64,000 nt of DNA from Candidatus Neomarinimicrobium atlanticum (GTDB taxonomy: Bacteria > Fidelibacterota > Marinisomatia > Marinisomatales > Marinisomataceae): contig AQSA01000008.1 in the NCBI GenBank assembly GCA_000402815.1, forward strand, positions 6,367 through 70,366. Reading direction: 5' to 3'. This document shows, piece by piece, positions 28,014 through 35,447 of this stretch (positions are counted from its first letter, which is position 1; every line of letters starts with the position of its first letter). The position numbers were made by a program, and so were the translations under genes. Below the pieces are notes generated by a model. That model was not told where the DNA came from, did no database searches, and saw only the letters and a program-made list of their open reading frames with translations.

Positions 28014-28465
28014 GTAAATCTAAATATATAATTTTAAAAGAAAGATATTACACAGATGAAAAAAAGACTGAGCCCACATGGCTAGAAGTTAAGAATCATC
28101 CTATATGGAAAAAGATTACAGGAAAAGAAATAGATAGATTGACAATTTCAATGATGGCAACAGTGATTGGGTATCATTACAAGTTACGTAAAACAGGAAC
28201 TTTTGGGTTGAGTATTGGAGGATGGCTTCAAAATCCACATACCGGTAAAAGAAACGAAAAACAAGAAAAAGCAATTGCTATTATGGTTGCAATTGCTGTT
28301 AAAGAAGAGAGTATTGAAATTCTTAATGAGGATGCTAATGATATTCAAAATATTTCACATGAGTATGGAAATGGCGGTGTTTACAAGTTACTTGAAATAA
28401 TTAATCAAGAAAGTGAAAAAGTTATATTTGATACACTACAAAGTATTATGAGAAAGTCTATTTAA
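28010..28465 (+). CDS. Unrecognised 151-aa protein closing the PLD-helicase module
   Basis: Overlaps the ATPase gene by 4 bp (ATGA). The N-terminus has KERYYTDEKKTEPTWLEVKNHPIWKKITGKEIDRLTISMMATVIG. The C-terminal half is helical with EKAIAIMVAIAVKEESIEIL and a conserved-looking HEYGNGGVYKLLEII. DndE is also a small last-position partner of a DndD ATPase, but I cannot align this protein to DndE. The last 30 bp overlap the convergent cytosine methyltransferase gene. Function unknown. Confidence 0.75.
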   Translation: MSKSKYIILKERYYTDEKKTEPTWLEVKNHPIWKKITGKEIDRLTISMMATVIGYHYKLRKTGTFGLSIGGWLQNPHTGKRNEKQEKAIAIMVAIAVKEESIEILNEDANDIQNISHEYGNGGVYKLLEIINQESEKVIFDTLQSIMRKSI

Positions 28466-29716
28466 AAGCGTTTTTCCTATATTTTCTACACAACCTATTA
28501 CCAGTGCATTTCCCATTAAAAAAGCTCGTTTACTATCAAGTAAATTATAAACAGTACCATCCTTATTTTTACCAAATTCTGTAAAATTATCTGGAAACAT
28601 ATTTAATCTCTCTAGTTCTAGCGGTATTAGTCGTCTAGACTTACCTGAGGATGTCTTAATAAGATGTTTGCTTCTAGATGCAGACTTACCTCCTTCGGCA
28701 GTTAAAATCGTGCGGGAGGGCTTATTTAGAGCGTCATACAAGTTCATTTTTCCTATTCTTATATCATACTTAAATCCTGATTTAGACGTTCTTGCAAATG
28801 TTCCACCAAATTTATGGTGTTCCCATTTTTTAATATCTTCTTTGCTTACATAATATTCATCTGGAATATTTTTATCTTTTTCAAGAATATCATTTAAAAC
28901 CTTATACTTGCCTTTATAATTATTCTTGATATCATAGGTTAAATACTCCCTATTATGATTAATTCCATAATTGAAGAATTTTTTTGGAGAGCTATATTTA
29001 AAAGCGCTAAGTGTACCCTTTGGCGCAGGATTAAATGCTTTGAAAACTTCATCTAATGATTTATTTCCCAGACTATACATTAGATCTAGTGAATCGTTGC
29101 GATTTTTCATGAAAGGAAAGGCCTCTTCTAATATTAATTTATTCCCTTTTTTGAATTTTTTATAGATTGGAGTATTATTCTTAAAGCAAAAAAAGAAAAC
29201 TCTCTTTCTTCGCTGAGGAAAACCATATAGAGAAGAATCAACTACCATCCATTCCACCGTGTATCCTCTGTCATTTAATGAGGCAAGCATATAGGCAAAA
29301 TCTCTGCCTTTTTCCAATGCAGGAGATTGTAATAATCGATTTACATTTTCAAATAAACAATAAGAAGGTTTTTTCTTGTCAATAACTTCTAAGATTTTAT
29401 ACCATAAATTTCCCTTTTTTCCTTCTAAGCCCTTCGATGTAGCTAGCGTTTGAGCAACTGAAAAATCTTGGCATGGGAATCCTGCTGTTAAAAGTTCAAA
29501 ATCTGGAATGTCGTGATTTTCTTTAATAACTGTATCAATATCAGTATTTGATAGCGTTTTATCGCCAAAATGATAGCGATATACGTCAGCTGCGGCTTGA
29601 TTTCTAGGAGTAGATGGTTCATATTGATTAGTCCATACACATTCAAACCTACTATCTGCTTTTTCAAGCCCAACTCTAAATCCACCTACCCCGCCAAACA
29701 ATTCAACAAAACGCAT
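28436..29716 (-). CDS. DNA (cytosine-5) methyltransferase
   Basis: 426 aa C5-MTase with motifs in order: I FVELFGGVGGFRVGLEKA (SAM binding), IV TAGFPCQDFSVAQ with catalytic Cys82, VI CLFENVNRLL (ENV 123-125), VIII YGFPQRRKRVFFF (Q168-R172), a target-recognition region about 190-360, IX RLIPLELERLNMFPDNF and X MGNALVIGCVENIG. All catalytic elements are intact. The enzyme methylates carbon 5 of cytosine in a target set by the variable region, which I cannot read. It shares its first base with the last base of the nuclease gene upstream and ends inside the end of the plus-strand 151-aa gene. It is one of two methyltransferases in this operon. Confidence 0.95.
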   Translation of the reverse strand: MRFVELFGGVGGFRVGLEKADSRFECVWTNQYEPSTPRNQAAADVYRYHFGDKTLSNTDIDTVIKENHDIPDFELLTAGFPCQDFSVAQTLATSKGLEGKKGNLWYKILEVIDKKKPSYCLFENVNRLLQSPALEKGRDFAYMLASLNDRGYTVEWMVVDSSLYGFPQRRKRVFFFCFKNNTPIYKKFKKGNKLILEEAFPFMKNRNDSLDLMYSLGNKSLDEVFKAFNPAPKGTLSAFKYSSPKKFFNYGINHNREYLTYDIKNNYKGKYKVLNDILEKDKNIPDEYYVSKEDIKKWEHHKFGGTFARTSKSGFKYDIRIGKMNLYDALNKPSRTILTAEGGKSASRSKHLIKTSSGKSRRLIPLELERLNMFPDNFTEFGKNKDGTVYNLLDSKRAFLMGNALVIGCVENIGKTLLNRLSHNTL

Positions 29717-30234
29717 TAAAACTCTTTATTTGACCAAGCCATAAATTGATCGAGGTTTAAAATTTTTAAATCTTTAGAAAAATTATCCTTTACGTACAGT
29801 TTATTTTTCCAAGCTTCTTTTAGCCAAGTTACAGCAGGAATAATAGCATCACCACCATGTACAAAAACACACATAGGTTCTGGAAAATTATTTTCAATAA
29901 AATTCATATAAAAGTATGGAATTTTCTCAGATACGCTACCAGATCCTTGTTGCCACTTACACTCTAATCGAAAATATAAATCATCTTTAAAAATTCGATA
30001 TTCTGAAAAACATCTGGGATTATTGTAAATACTCTTGTAGTAATTTCTTCCTTTGACAATCACTCCACCTGGATATAGTTCGTTAATAAGGCTTGGCCAA
30101 TCATTATGGCGCATTATTTTATCCATCTCTTTTGAATGAATAACAGTTAAACCCTTATCTTCAAGTTGGGTAATAATATGCCTTTCAAATATTTGACCAT
30201 TAATATTTGCTTGTGTTCCACCTTGTAATACCAT
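29716..30234 (-). CDS. Candidate restriction endonuclease, E-x-K nuclease fold (172 aa)
   Basis: The stretch FKDDLYFRLECKWQQGSGSVSEKIPYF (in two parts: FKDDLYFRLECKW, then QQGSGSVSEKIPYF) has the D...E-x-K layout of the PD-(D/E)xK nucleases. Asp lies about 7-8 residues before the Glu-Cys-Lys triad, and the Trp-Gln-Gln-x-Ser-Gly continuation is seen in several type II enzymes. An N-terminal helix carries GQIFERHIITQLEDKG, typical of the first helix of the fold. Sitting between two DNA methyltransferases strongly suggests the endonuclease of this restriction-modification system. Target and exact family are unknown. It starts 7 bp after the adenine methyltransferase. Confidence 0.75.
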   Translation of the reverse strand: MVLQGGTQANINGQIFERHIITQLEDKGLTVIHSKEMDKIMRHNDWPSLINELYPGGVIVKGRNYYKSIYNNPRCFSEYRIFKDDLYFRLECKWQQGSGSVSEKIPYFYMNFIENNFPEPMCVFVHGGDAIIPAVTWLKEAWKNKLYVKDNFSKDLKILNLDQFMAWSNKEF

Positions 30235-30241
30235 ATTTCTC

Positions 30242-31066
30242 CTAATAGTTTGTAATAATTAGCTCAGAGACCTTCTTTCTAGAACTGCTTTTTGATCCTA
30301 CCGAACGACTTACTAATATCTGCTTCATATTATATCCATTGTATATTTCTTTTGTTTTAGGCGTTCCTGAATTTGACATCATAAATTTTGCTCCCATATC
30401 CGTTAATTTATCGCAAAATCCTTTAAGATCATAGTGCATTTGTTCCGTGAAGTCATCCTTAGCATATTTAGTAAAAGATGCACTATTGACTGGTAGGTAT
30501 GGAGGATCAAGATATATAAAACTTTCTGAATCTAATTTAGGTAAGATATCTAGATAGGAGTGACATCCAAACTTAATTTTTTTGAATATATTTGAACAAT
30601 TTCTTAGATTATCTTTATCACATATAGTCACTTTTCCTGAGCTGGTCCTCCCCTTTGGAACATTAAACTCTCCCTTACTATTTTCTCGATAAAGTCCATT
30701 GAAACAAGTTTTATTTAAATAAATAAAAAGTGCTGCTATTTCATACCTGCTATCAAGCCCTCTATTAAATTCCGTTCTTTTTTCGTAATAGTAGTCTTCA
30801 TTTATATGATGATTCTGTTCATGTATTTTTAAATGATTGATAATTGATTCAACATCAGCCTTAATACATTTGTAGGTAAGAATCAATTTAGGGTTAATAT
30901 CAGATAAATAGGCGTTATGAGGCTGTAAATTAAAAAACATCCCACCTCCACCAATCATTGGCTCAAAATAATCGCGATTACTGAAATCTGATGGTAGATA
31001 AGCTTTTAAAGTATTTGCAAGGGTATATTTACCTCCAGCCCATTTAATGAATGGTTTACTAGTCAT
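30242..31066 (-). CDS. Dam-type DNA adenine-N6 methyltransferase
   Basis: 274 aa alpha-class N6-adenine MTase. The N-terminal block KPFIKWAGGKYTLANTLKAYLP and YFEPMIGGGGMFFNL form the SAM site. The catalytic motif is FIYLDPPYLP (DPPY 187-190), followed by SASFTKYAKDDFTEQMHYDL as in Dam and DpnII/EcoRV-type enzymes. Those relatives often modify GATC or sites containing it, but the specificity here is not shown by the sequence. The start lies 8 bp inside the end of the DUF2130 gene, so translation is probably coupled. Confidence 0.93.
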   Translation of the reverse strand: MTSKPFIKWAGGKYTLANTLKAYLPSDFSNRDYFEPMIGGGGMFFNLQPHNAYLSDINPKLILTYKCIKADVESIINHLKIHEQNHHINEDYYYEKRTEFNRGLDSRYEIAALFIYLNKTCFNGLYRENSKGEFNVPKGRTSSGKVTICDKDNLRNCSNIFKKIKFGCHSYLDILPKLDSESFIYLDPPYLPVNSASFTKYAKDDFTEQMHYDLKGFCDKLTDMGAKFMMSNSGTPKTKEIYNGYNMKQILVSRSVGSKSSSRKKVSELIITNY

Positions 31067-32135
31067 CTAAGTCGTCGTAAAATGATGAGTCAATATTTTC
31101 TGGTAAACCAACATCGCTCTCAGGAGAAATATACTTGATTTCTATTAATGAACTTTCTAAAGTATTTTTAATCACCTCAAATGACTTTCGCTCCTCTTTT
31201 ATGAATCGTTTAAAGACAACTTCTTTTTTATCGATTCTACTTTTTTGTTCATCAATTTCGTCCCAAATATTTGACATTTGGTTGATAAATTTTTCACTCG
31301 TTATATAATCAAATACTTCTTCAGGAGCACTAGTTTTTCTCGCTTGAGCAACGTCAATCATTGAACTTTTTTCTATAATACCTTGCCTAGTTATGGCAAG
31401 TGCGCTTATATAATATCTAGGTTCCATTCTACAAATCAGGATATTTTTCTGCTTAAAGAAAGGTAAAGAACCGTCTACATTTTTTGGATATGATCTTGTA
31501 ATAATTACCCCTGTATCTATACTACTATCTTTCATATCTGCTTTCAATTTAGGTATCCATCCATTTGAGAAACTTTTAGTATTTTTTACCTCAATAGCAA
31601 TTTTAGCAGTCGCTTTCCCTTTTCTTTCATTGATTTTTATAATCCAATCTGCTCCACTTTTACCCCTCTTTACTTCTTCAATAACATCATCCGGGAAAGC
31701 TTGTTCTAGTTCTCTTTGTACAATATTCTCTGCAGCTTCTCCGGAAACTTGAACTTGGGATCGACTTCCGCTTGCACCCACATCCTCATTAAGATTTGCA
31801 ACTTTTGATGTCAATTGATTATTTAACTCCACTAGAGAAGCTTGCTTTTGTCTATTGAGTAACTCATTTGCTTTTACTGCTTCCTGAATAGCTTTTTGTT
31901 GATCTTGTTCTTGGGCTTTGACTGCTGCGTCAACAGCTTTTTGTTGTTCTTGTTCTTTGGCTTTGACTGCTGCGTCAATAGCTTTTTGTTGATCTTGTTC
32001 TTTGGCTTTGACTGCTGCGTCAATAGCTTTTTGTTGATCTTGCTGTTGGGCTTTGACACCCTCTTGAATTTCTTGTTTTATTGAATCTTGAATATCAACG
32101 TTTTCACCACAATGAGGACATTTAATTTTGTTCAT
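31059..32135 (-). CDS. DUF2130-like protein: zinc ribbon, coiled coil and nuclease-like domain (358 aa)
   Basis: The N-terminus MNKIKCPHCGENVDIQDSI has half of a zinc ribbon (CPHC) as in DUF2130 proteins. Residues about 25-90 are a coiled coil of four 15-residue repeats (QDQQKAIDAAVKAKE type). The C-terminal domain has AENIVQRELEQAFPDDVIEEVKRGKSGADWII, then TAKIAIEVKNTKSFSNGW. That is a D-x(n)-E-x-K pattern of the PD-(D/E)xK fold seen in this family. Relatives are found across bacteria with unknown roles. First gene of the methyltransferase operon, with a GGAGAAG ribosome-binding site. It may be an additional nuclease or a structural DNA-binding partner. Confidence 0.82.
   Translation of the reverse strand: MNKIKCPHCGENVDIQDSIKQEIQEGVKAQQQDQQKAIDAAVKAKEQDQQKAIDAAVKAKEQEQQKAVDAAVKAQEQDQQKAIQEAVKANELLNRQKQASLVELNNQLTSKVANLNEDVGASGSRSQVQVSGEAAENIVQRELEQAFPDDVIEEVKRGKSGADWIIKINERKGKATAKIAIEVKNTKSFSNGWIPKLKADMKDSSIDTGVIITRSYPKNVDGSLPFFKQKNILICRMEPRYYISALAITRQGIIEKSSMIDVAQARKTSAPEEVFDYITSEKFINQMSNIWDEIDEQKSRIDKKEVVFKRFIKEERKSFEVIKNTLESSLIEIKYISPESDVGLPENIDSSFYDDLDD
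31890..32069 (-). repeat. Four tandem 45-bp repeats inside the DUF2130 gene
   Basis: Units start at 31890, 31935, 31980 and 32025, each 45 bp, beginning AGCTTTTTGTTG on the plus strand. The middle two differ at only one position over their length, and the outer units have diverged at one end. They encode 15-residue heptad-like coiled-coil units. The repeat length keeps the frame, so copy number could vary without breaking the gene. Confidence 0.93.
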
Positions 32136-32162
32136 TTAACTTCTCCAGTTAATATTAATGAT

Positions 32163-32357
32163 TTAATCGTCATAATCTCTATTCACTCCAGCAATATCAT
32201 CTGCTATATCTCCAAAAAAGAACCAAGAGACAAGATAGCATACCCAAAACGCACCGATAGTAAGCCAATATCCTTCCATAAACACAAGTTCTTGTAAATT
32301 TGGTGTCATATATAGAATGAAAGTTAAAACGACTAACAGTATTGTAATACAGCCCAT
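32163..32357 (-). CDS. Small membrane protein (64 aa)
   Basis: Two hydrophobic segments (CITILLVVLTFILYM and LTIGAFWVCYLVSWFFF) with a short acidic tail (DIADDIAGVNRDYDD). It ends 27 bp before the DUF2130 gene, so it may be the first gene of the methyltransferase operon. No good ribosome-binding site is seen, and the protein is not recognised. Coding status rests on the clean hydrophobic pattern and position. Confidence 0.5.
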   Translation of the reverse strand: MGCITILLVVLTFILYMTPNLQELVFMEGYWLTIGAFWVCYLVSWFFFGDIADDIAGVNRDYDD

Positions 32358-32400
32358 GCTAAAATATATTAAATATTAATGTATGTATCCCTACTTAAGA

Positions 32401-32670
32401 TTATGCGCATATAACTTGAGCAATATTAAAGTCTAAAAACTTATCGAAATCAACAGCTATAATTTTAAATTCCATGGTATACAGTGTTTTGCAATACTTG
32501 CATCCAACACGATATAAGATTACTTCATCCCCCTCTTTATTTAAATCTAGTAATGAAAAGTATACACCAGTTTCTTTAAGTGGCTTTTCACACACTAGGC
32601 ATGAATGTCCTGTTGTAAGTTTTTTTGCTTTTTTAAATTCATCAGAATTTGGATCAATACATTGTATCAT
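32401..32670 (-). CDS. Small protein with a two-CxxC zinc site (89 aa)
   Basis: A strong AAAGGAG ribosome-binding site precedes the ATG. The protein has two CxxC pairs, SCLVCEKP near residue 23 and GCKYCKTLY near 57, the pattern of a zinc ribbon or zinc finger. The rest is mixed alpha/beta. I do not recognise it; DNA/RNA or protein binding is plausible. It sits at the edge of the defence-like island. Confidence 0.7.
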   Translation of the reverse strand: MIQCIDPNSDEFKKAKKLTTGHSCLVCEKPLKETGVYFSLLDLNKEGDEVILYRVGCKYCKTLYTMEFKIIAVDFDKFLDFNIAQVICA

Positions 32671-32791
32671 ATAGGTAAGTCTCCTTTTTGGTTAGTTATG
32701 TTGTGCGAGGGATAAAAAGGATTATTTCAAATCGTAATAATATCTCTACTATATTAACGGCATTCTAAAATTTAATTACAAGTTTTATATT

Positions 32792-33130
32792 TTATTTTTT
32801 AGGTTTTTCGACAGTTAATTCAAAAAATTTAGCTGCTCCACAAGTACGTGCTCCTTTTACAACTACATCAATCCTGCAAATTCTAAGCACCAGTTGATTA
32901 ATGTTATATCGTTGCGTTAAATAAATCAATTCATTTCTCTTTGCTAATGATTGATTAGAAGTTTTAAAAGGAAATGGTGTAACTTGTCCACCTGCACTTT
33001 GTCCATCCATCCAGTAATCTATTAGAATCTTTGCACTTCCTTTTTCTTTGATCTCTTTATTAATCCTTGATCGATAGGATGAATCAATTAATCCTGCAAC
33101 TAATTTATAATTACTTATTACCATTTTCAT
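32792..33130 (-). CDS. Unrecognised small basic protein (112 aa)
   Basis: A strong AAAGGAG ribosome-binding site lies 5 bases before the ATG. The protein is basic (VKGARTCGAAKFFELTVEKPKK at the end, RSRINKEIKEKG near the start) with hydrophobic strands and no known motif. It may bind nucleic acid, but this is a guess from charge. Its 5' leader contains a terminator hairpin and alternative pairing segments, which suggests control by attenuation. Confidence 0.7.
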   Translation of the reverse strand: MKMVISNYKLVAGLIDSSYRSRINKEIKEKGSAKILIDYWMDGQSAGGQVTPFPFKTSNQSLAKRNELIYLTQRYNINQLVLRICRIDVVVKGARTCGAAKFFELTVEKPKK

Positions 33131-33400
33131 AAACTCTCCTTTGTTGTTTTCAGGACAGAAATAAAAAAACCCTCATCAGAGGGTTTAAGATATTATCTAC
33201 TAGAGAATATTGTAGATAATTAGCATGATATTAATCAAACAAGGAATATAACAATGTCAGAAAAAAACTAATTATCTACACTTTTCAAATTTTAAGTAGC
33301 ACATCTGTCACTTGACAAACCACCGTGGCATTTTGCTCGGTTGGTGGGAATATTCCCGTCCTGATGATACTTTAATTTAATTTATTATATCTTTTAAAAA
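33131..33400 (-). promoter_or_regulatory. Structured leader with alternative hairpins and an attenuator-like terminator
   Basis: On the minus strand, going towards the 112-aa gene, there is GTAGATAATTAG (33279-33268), its exact complement CTAATTATCTAC (33223-33212), and a second GTAGATAAT (33200-33192). The middle segment can pair with either flank but not both. Directly after is an 8-bp hairpin AAACCCTC/GAGGGTTT (33186-33167) with a T run, a standard terminator shape, ending about 33 bases before the ATG. Further upstream are GGGAATATTCCC (33346-33357) and CCACC/GGTGG arms. A TATAAT box lies at 33412-33407. This has the logic of an attenuator or riboswitch, but I match it to no known class. 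Confidence 0.5.
33163..33187 (-). terminator. Terminator hairpin in the leader of the 112-aa gene
   Basis: GAGGGTTT/AAACCCTC with a 4-base loop is followed on the minus strand by seven T. It lies between the upstream pairing segments and the ribosome-binding site, so it either ends an upstream transcript or acts as an attenuator. Confidence 0.75.
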
Positions 33401-33412
33401 AGCAAAATTATA

Positions 33413-33655
33413 CTATATTTTTTCTGAAGCAGATATAAGTGATTTGAGTTTATTTATATTGCTATTAATTAAAGACTTTTTGAGATCTACATCATGAATA
33501 CTTGATATGATAGAATGTTTTTCTTTTTCATACCTTAATCGTATTGTTCGTCTTTTTTCTTTAAAATGTTTTGCTTCTTTGGTTACAGATTTAAGTTCTG
33601 CATTTAATTCAGCTAACATTTTTTTTAATTCTTTTTTATTTAATTTTGAACTCAT
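33413..33655 (-). CDS. Small coiled-coil protein (80 aa)
   Basis: Very Lys/Glu/Ser-rich helical sequence (NKKELKKMLAELNAELKSVTKEAKHFKEKRR, then a second helix from IISSIHD). It looks like a single coiled coil. The ribosome-binding site is weak and AT-rich DNA makes chance Lys-rich frames common, so it may not be real. No homolog is recognised. Confidence 0.4.
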   Translation of the reverse strand: MSSKLNKKELKKMLAELNAELKSVTKEAKHFKEKRRTIRLRYEKEKHSIISSIHDVDLKKSLINSNINKLKSLISASEKI

Positions 33656-33724
33656 AAATAAAAATATAAATATTTTAGAACATTTGTTATAAAAAATATT
33701 ATATAAAGTATGAAAATGAAAAAA

Positions 33725-34720
33725 TTATAATAATTTTTTAATTTGCGAAGCAGCATCAACAATAGCAGATTCTGATGATCTAAACTTCCACCCTAAGATA
33801 TCTCGTGCATTATTGGAATGATAAATACGAAGAATATCTATATCTTTTAAAAAGAAGGATAGCTGTTTATCAAACCTTCCTAATATTCTTGCTAAGATAG
33901 TTGGAAGATTTCTTTTAGGTGCTTTAAACCCATTATCATTGAGCACTTTAGCAATTTCAGGAAAGAACATATGATTATTGGATGCGATAAAGCGTTTACC
34001 AGGAGCTTTATCATTAACCATGGCTTCAAAGTGTAAGTCAGCCACATCTTTAATATGAACGATATTAATACAAATATTTAAGGTGAATGGCATTGATCCA
34101 TCAATTAAACGCTTCACAAGAATATTAGAAGCACCAATATCATCTGATAACGAATTACCAAAGACCATCGAAGGATTAATAGCTACTGCTTCCATGTCCG
34201 TCTTCCCTTCATGCTCTTTCATAAAGTCCCATAAATATTGCTCCGCTTTGGTTTTACTGGTTTGGTAAGGACCTACATCCATGGTTAAATCAGTCCAATC
34301 GGTATCATCATATTCATTTTTGTGATTTGACCCTCCTACGGATGCAACGGATGATGTCATGACAAAGCGTTTGATATTATTCTTTAAGGCAGCGTTAAGG
34401 CATCGTTTTATGCCATTTACAGCAGGTTTTACTACAATATCATAATCATTAGAATTCGTAGTAGGAATTGGTGAGGCAATATGTTGCACATAGTCACATC
34501 CTGCAACTGCTTCATCCCACCCTTCATCTTTTAATAAATCAAGTTCACAGAATTCAAGCATTCCCTTTGTAGATACTTCTTTTTCTACGGCATCAATGAC
34601 TTCTTGTTTACGGTCTAACGAACGTAATGATGTTCGAACTTGATACCCTTCTTGAATGAGTTTTGAGATTAAATGTAGAGATATAAACCCTGATCCGCCG
34701 CTTACAAATACTTTTTCCAT
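33725..34720 (-). CDS. NAD(P)-dependent extended SDR, dihydroflavonol-4-reductase-like
   Basis: 331 aa Rossmann protein. The cofactor motif is KVFVSGGSGFISLHLISKLI (G-x-x-G-x-x form), with arginines following the second strand (RTSLRSLDRK) that fit NADP(H). The active site is Tyr-x-x-x-Lys in GPYQTSKTKAEQYLW, with a serine block FVMTSSVASVGG. The family reduces carbonyls or epimerises sugars; bacterial dihydroflavonol-reductase-like members often act on small aldehydes and ketones. The substrate is not evident. It diverges from the 197-aa gene across about 100 bp. Confidence 0.88.
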   Translation of the reverse strand: MEKVFVSGGSGFISLHLISKLIQEGYQVRTSLRSLDRKQEVIDAVEKEVSTKGMLEFCELDLLKDEGWDEAVAGCDYVQHIASPIPTTNSNDYDIVVKPAVNGIKRCLNAALKNNIKRFVMTSSVASVGGSNHKNEYDDTDWTDLTMDVGPYQTSKTKAEQYLWDFMKEHEGKTDMEAVAINPSMVFGNSLSDDIGASNILVKRLIDGSMPFTLNICINIVHIKDVADLHFEAMVNDKAPGKRFIASNNHMFFPEIAKVLNDNGFKAPKRNLPTILARILGRFDKQLSFFLKDIDILRIYHSNNARDILGWKFRSSESAIVDAASQIKKLL

Positions 34721-34817
34721 ATTAAAATTTATAAAAAATTTGAAACAAAAATGAAAATTAAATGTATATAGAATATGAAAGCGAAATCAAGAGGCACAAA
34801 CAACGGAGTTAAAATAA

Positions 34818-35411
34818 ATGAATAATATTGAAAAGTTTGTCCTTGGCGGAGTAACACTCTGCATCGGATCGCTTCTTTTCATCATGAATGAAACAGAAGA
34901 AGTAATATTAACCTCTAACACAACCTTTGATCAAGATGTTACAAAAATCGTTATCGCTGACGTAGCAGAACAGGTCACAGAAGACGTTAGTACCCCCCAA
35001 CCACTAGAAGTGTCAGTGATTGCATTTGAAGACGAATCTAATATGATTGTAGATGAATGGGATAATAAAAATATGTTAGCTAAGAATGGAGATATCAGTT
35101 TCAGGGAAGCATTTGCTAATGCACGAACACAGTTAGGCCCTGGCCAAACCTTTGAATGGTATGGAGAACGATATACTACCGATTATTTTTATGAAATTAA
35201 GACAGTTGTAGGAGAAGTCGTTATTGTCAATAATAACGAAGGCAATCTAGAGCTAGAACAAAAAGAGTCCTTAGCGGACGTTGAAGAAATTGTCACGTAT
35301 CGTGATAACGAAGAAGTGAAAGTATCTTATGAACATCTCTTCCCTGAGGCCATTGCAGCAGCCAAGAAGAATGGAACATATGATGATTCAAAAATTATGA
35401 GTAATGATTAA
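34818..35411 (+). CDS. Anchored protein with an AFxxARxxLGPGxxFEWxGxxYxTxY motif (197 aa)
   Basis: ATG with a CGGAG ribosome-binding site. One N-terminal hydrophobic segment (FVLGGVTLCIGSLLFIM) anchors it, followed by an acidic disordered stretch. The block SFREAFANARTQLGPGQTFE and WYGERYTTDYFYE (about 93-125) is a short motif I recognise from Bacteroidetes-type proteins of unknown function, where it stands as a separate small domain. Function unknown. A strong terminator follows it. Confidence 0.7.
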   Translation: MNNIEKFVLGGVTLCIGSLLFIMNETEEVILTSNTTFDQDVTKIVIADVAEQVTEDVSTPQPLEVSVIAFEDESNMIVDEWDNKNMLAKNGDISFREAFANARTQLGPGQTFEWYGERYTTDYFYEIKTVVGEVVIVNNNEGNLELEQKESLADVEEIVTYRDNEEVKVSYEHLFPEAIAAAKKNGTYDDSKIMSND

Positions 35412-35447
35412 GCAGTAAGATTTTCTCAGTGTTACCTTCAAACAAGA

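Noticed and set aside
23644..28465. Dnd phosphorothioation system
   Set aside because: There are no cysteine desulfurase, DndB or DndC genes in the window; only a DndD-like ATPase and a helicase-nuclease are present.
31890..32069. CRISPR array
   Set aside because: The repeats are 45 bp and directly tandem with no spacers, and they encode a coiled coil in frame.
20063..32135. BREX or DISARM locus
   Set aside because: No PglX, PglZ or BrxC/BrxL-like proteins and no DUF1998 (DrmB) protein were found; a PLD-helicase plus methyltransferases alone does not make DISARM.
33254..33271. Plus-strand 5-codon leader peptide (MSEKN)
   Set aside because: It has a ribosome-binding site but no plus-strand gene lies downstream; nearby genes are on the minus strand.
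33355..33372. Hammerhead ribozyme core (GTC-CTGATGA)
   Set aside because: The CTGATGA box is present but I found no stem II followed by GAAA and no closing stem III.
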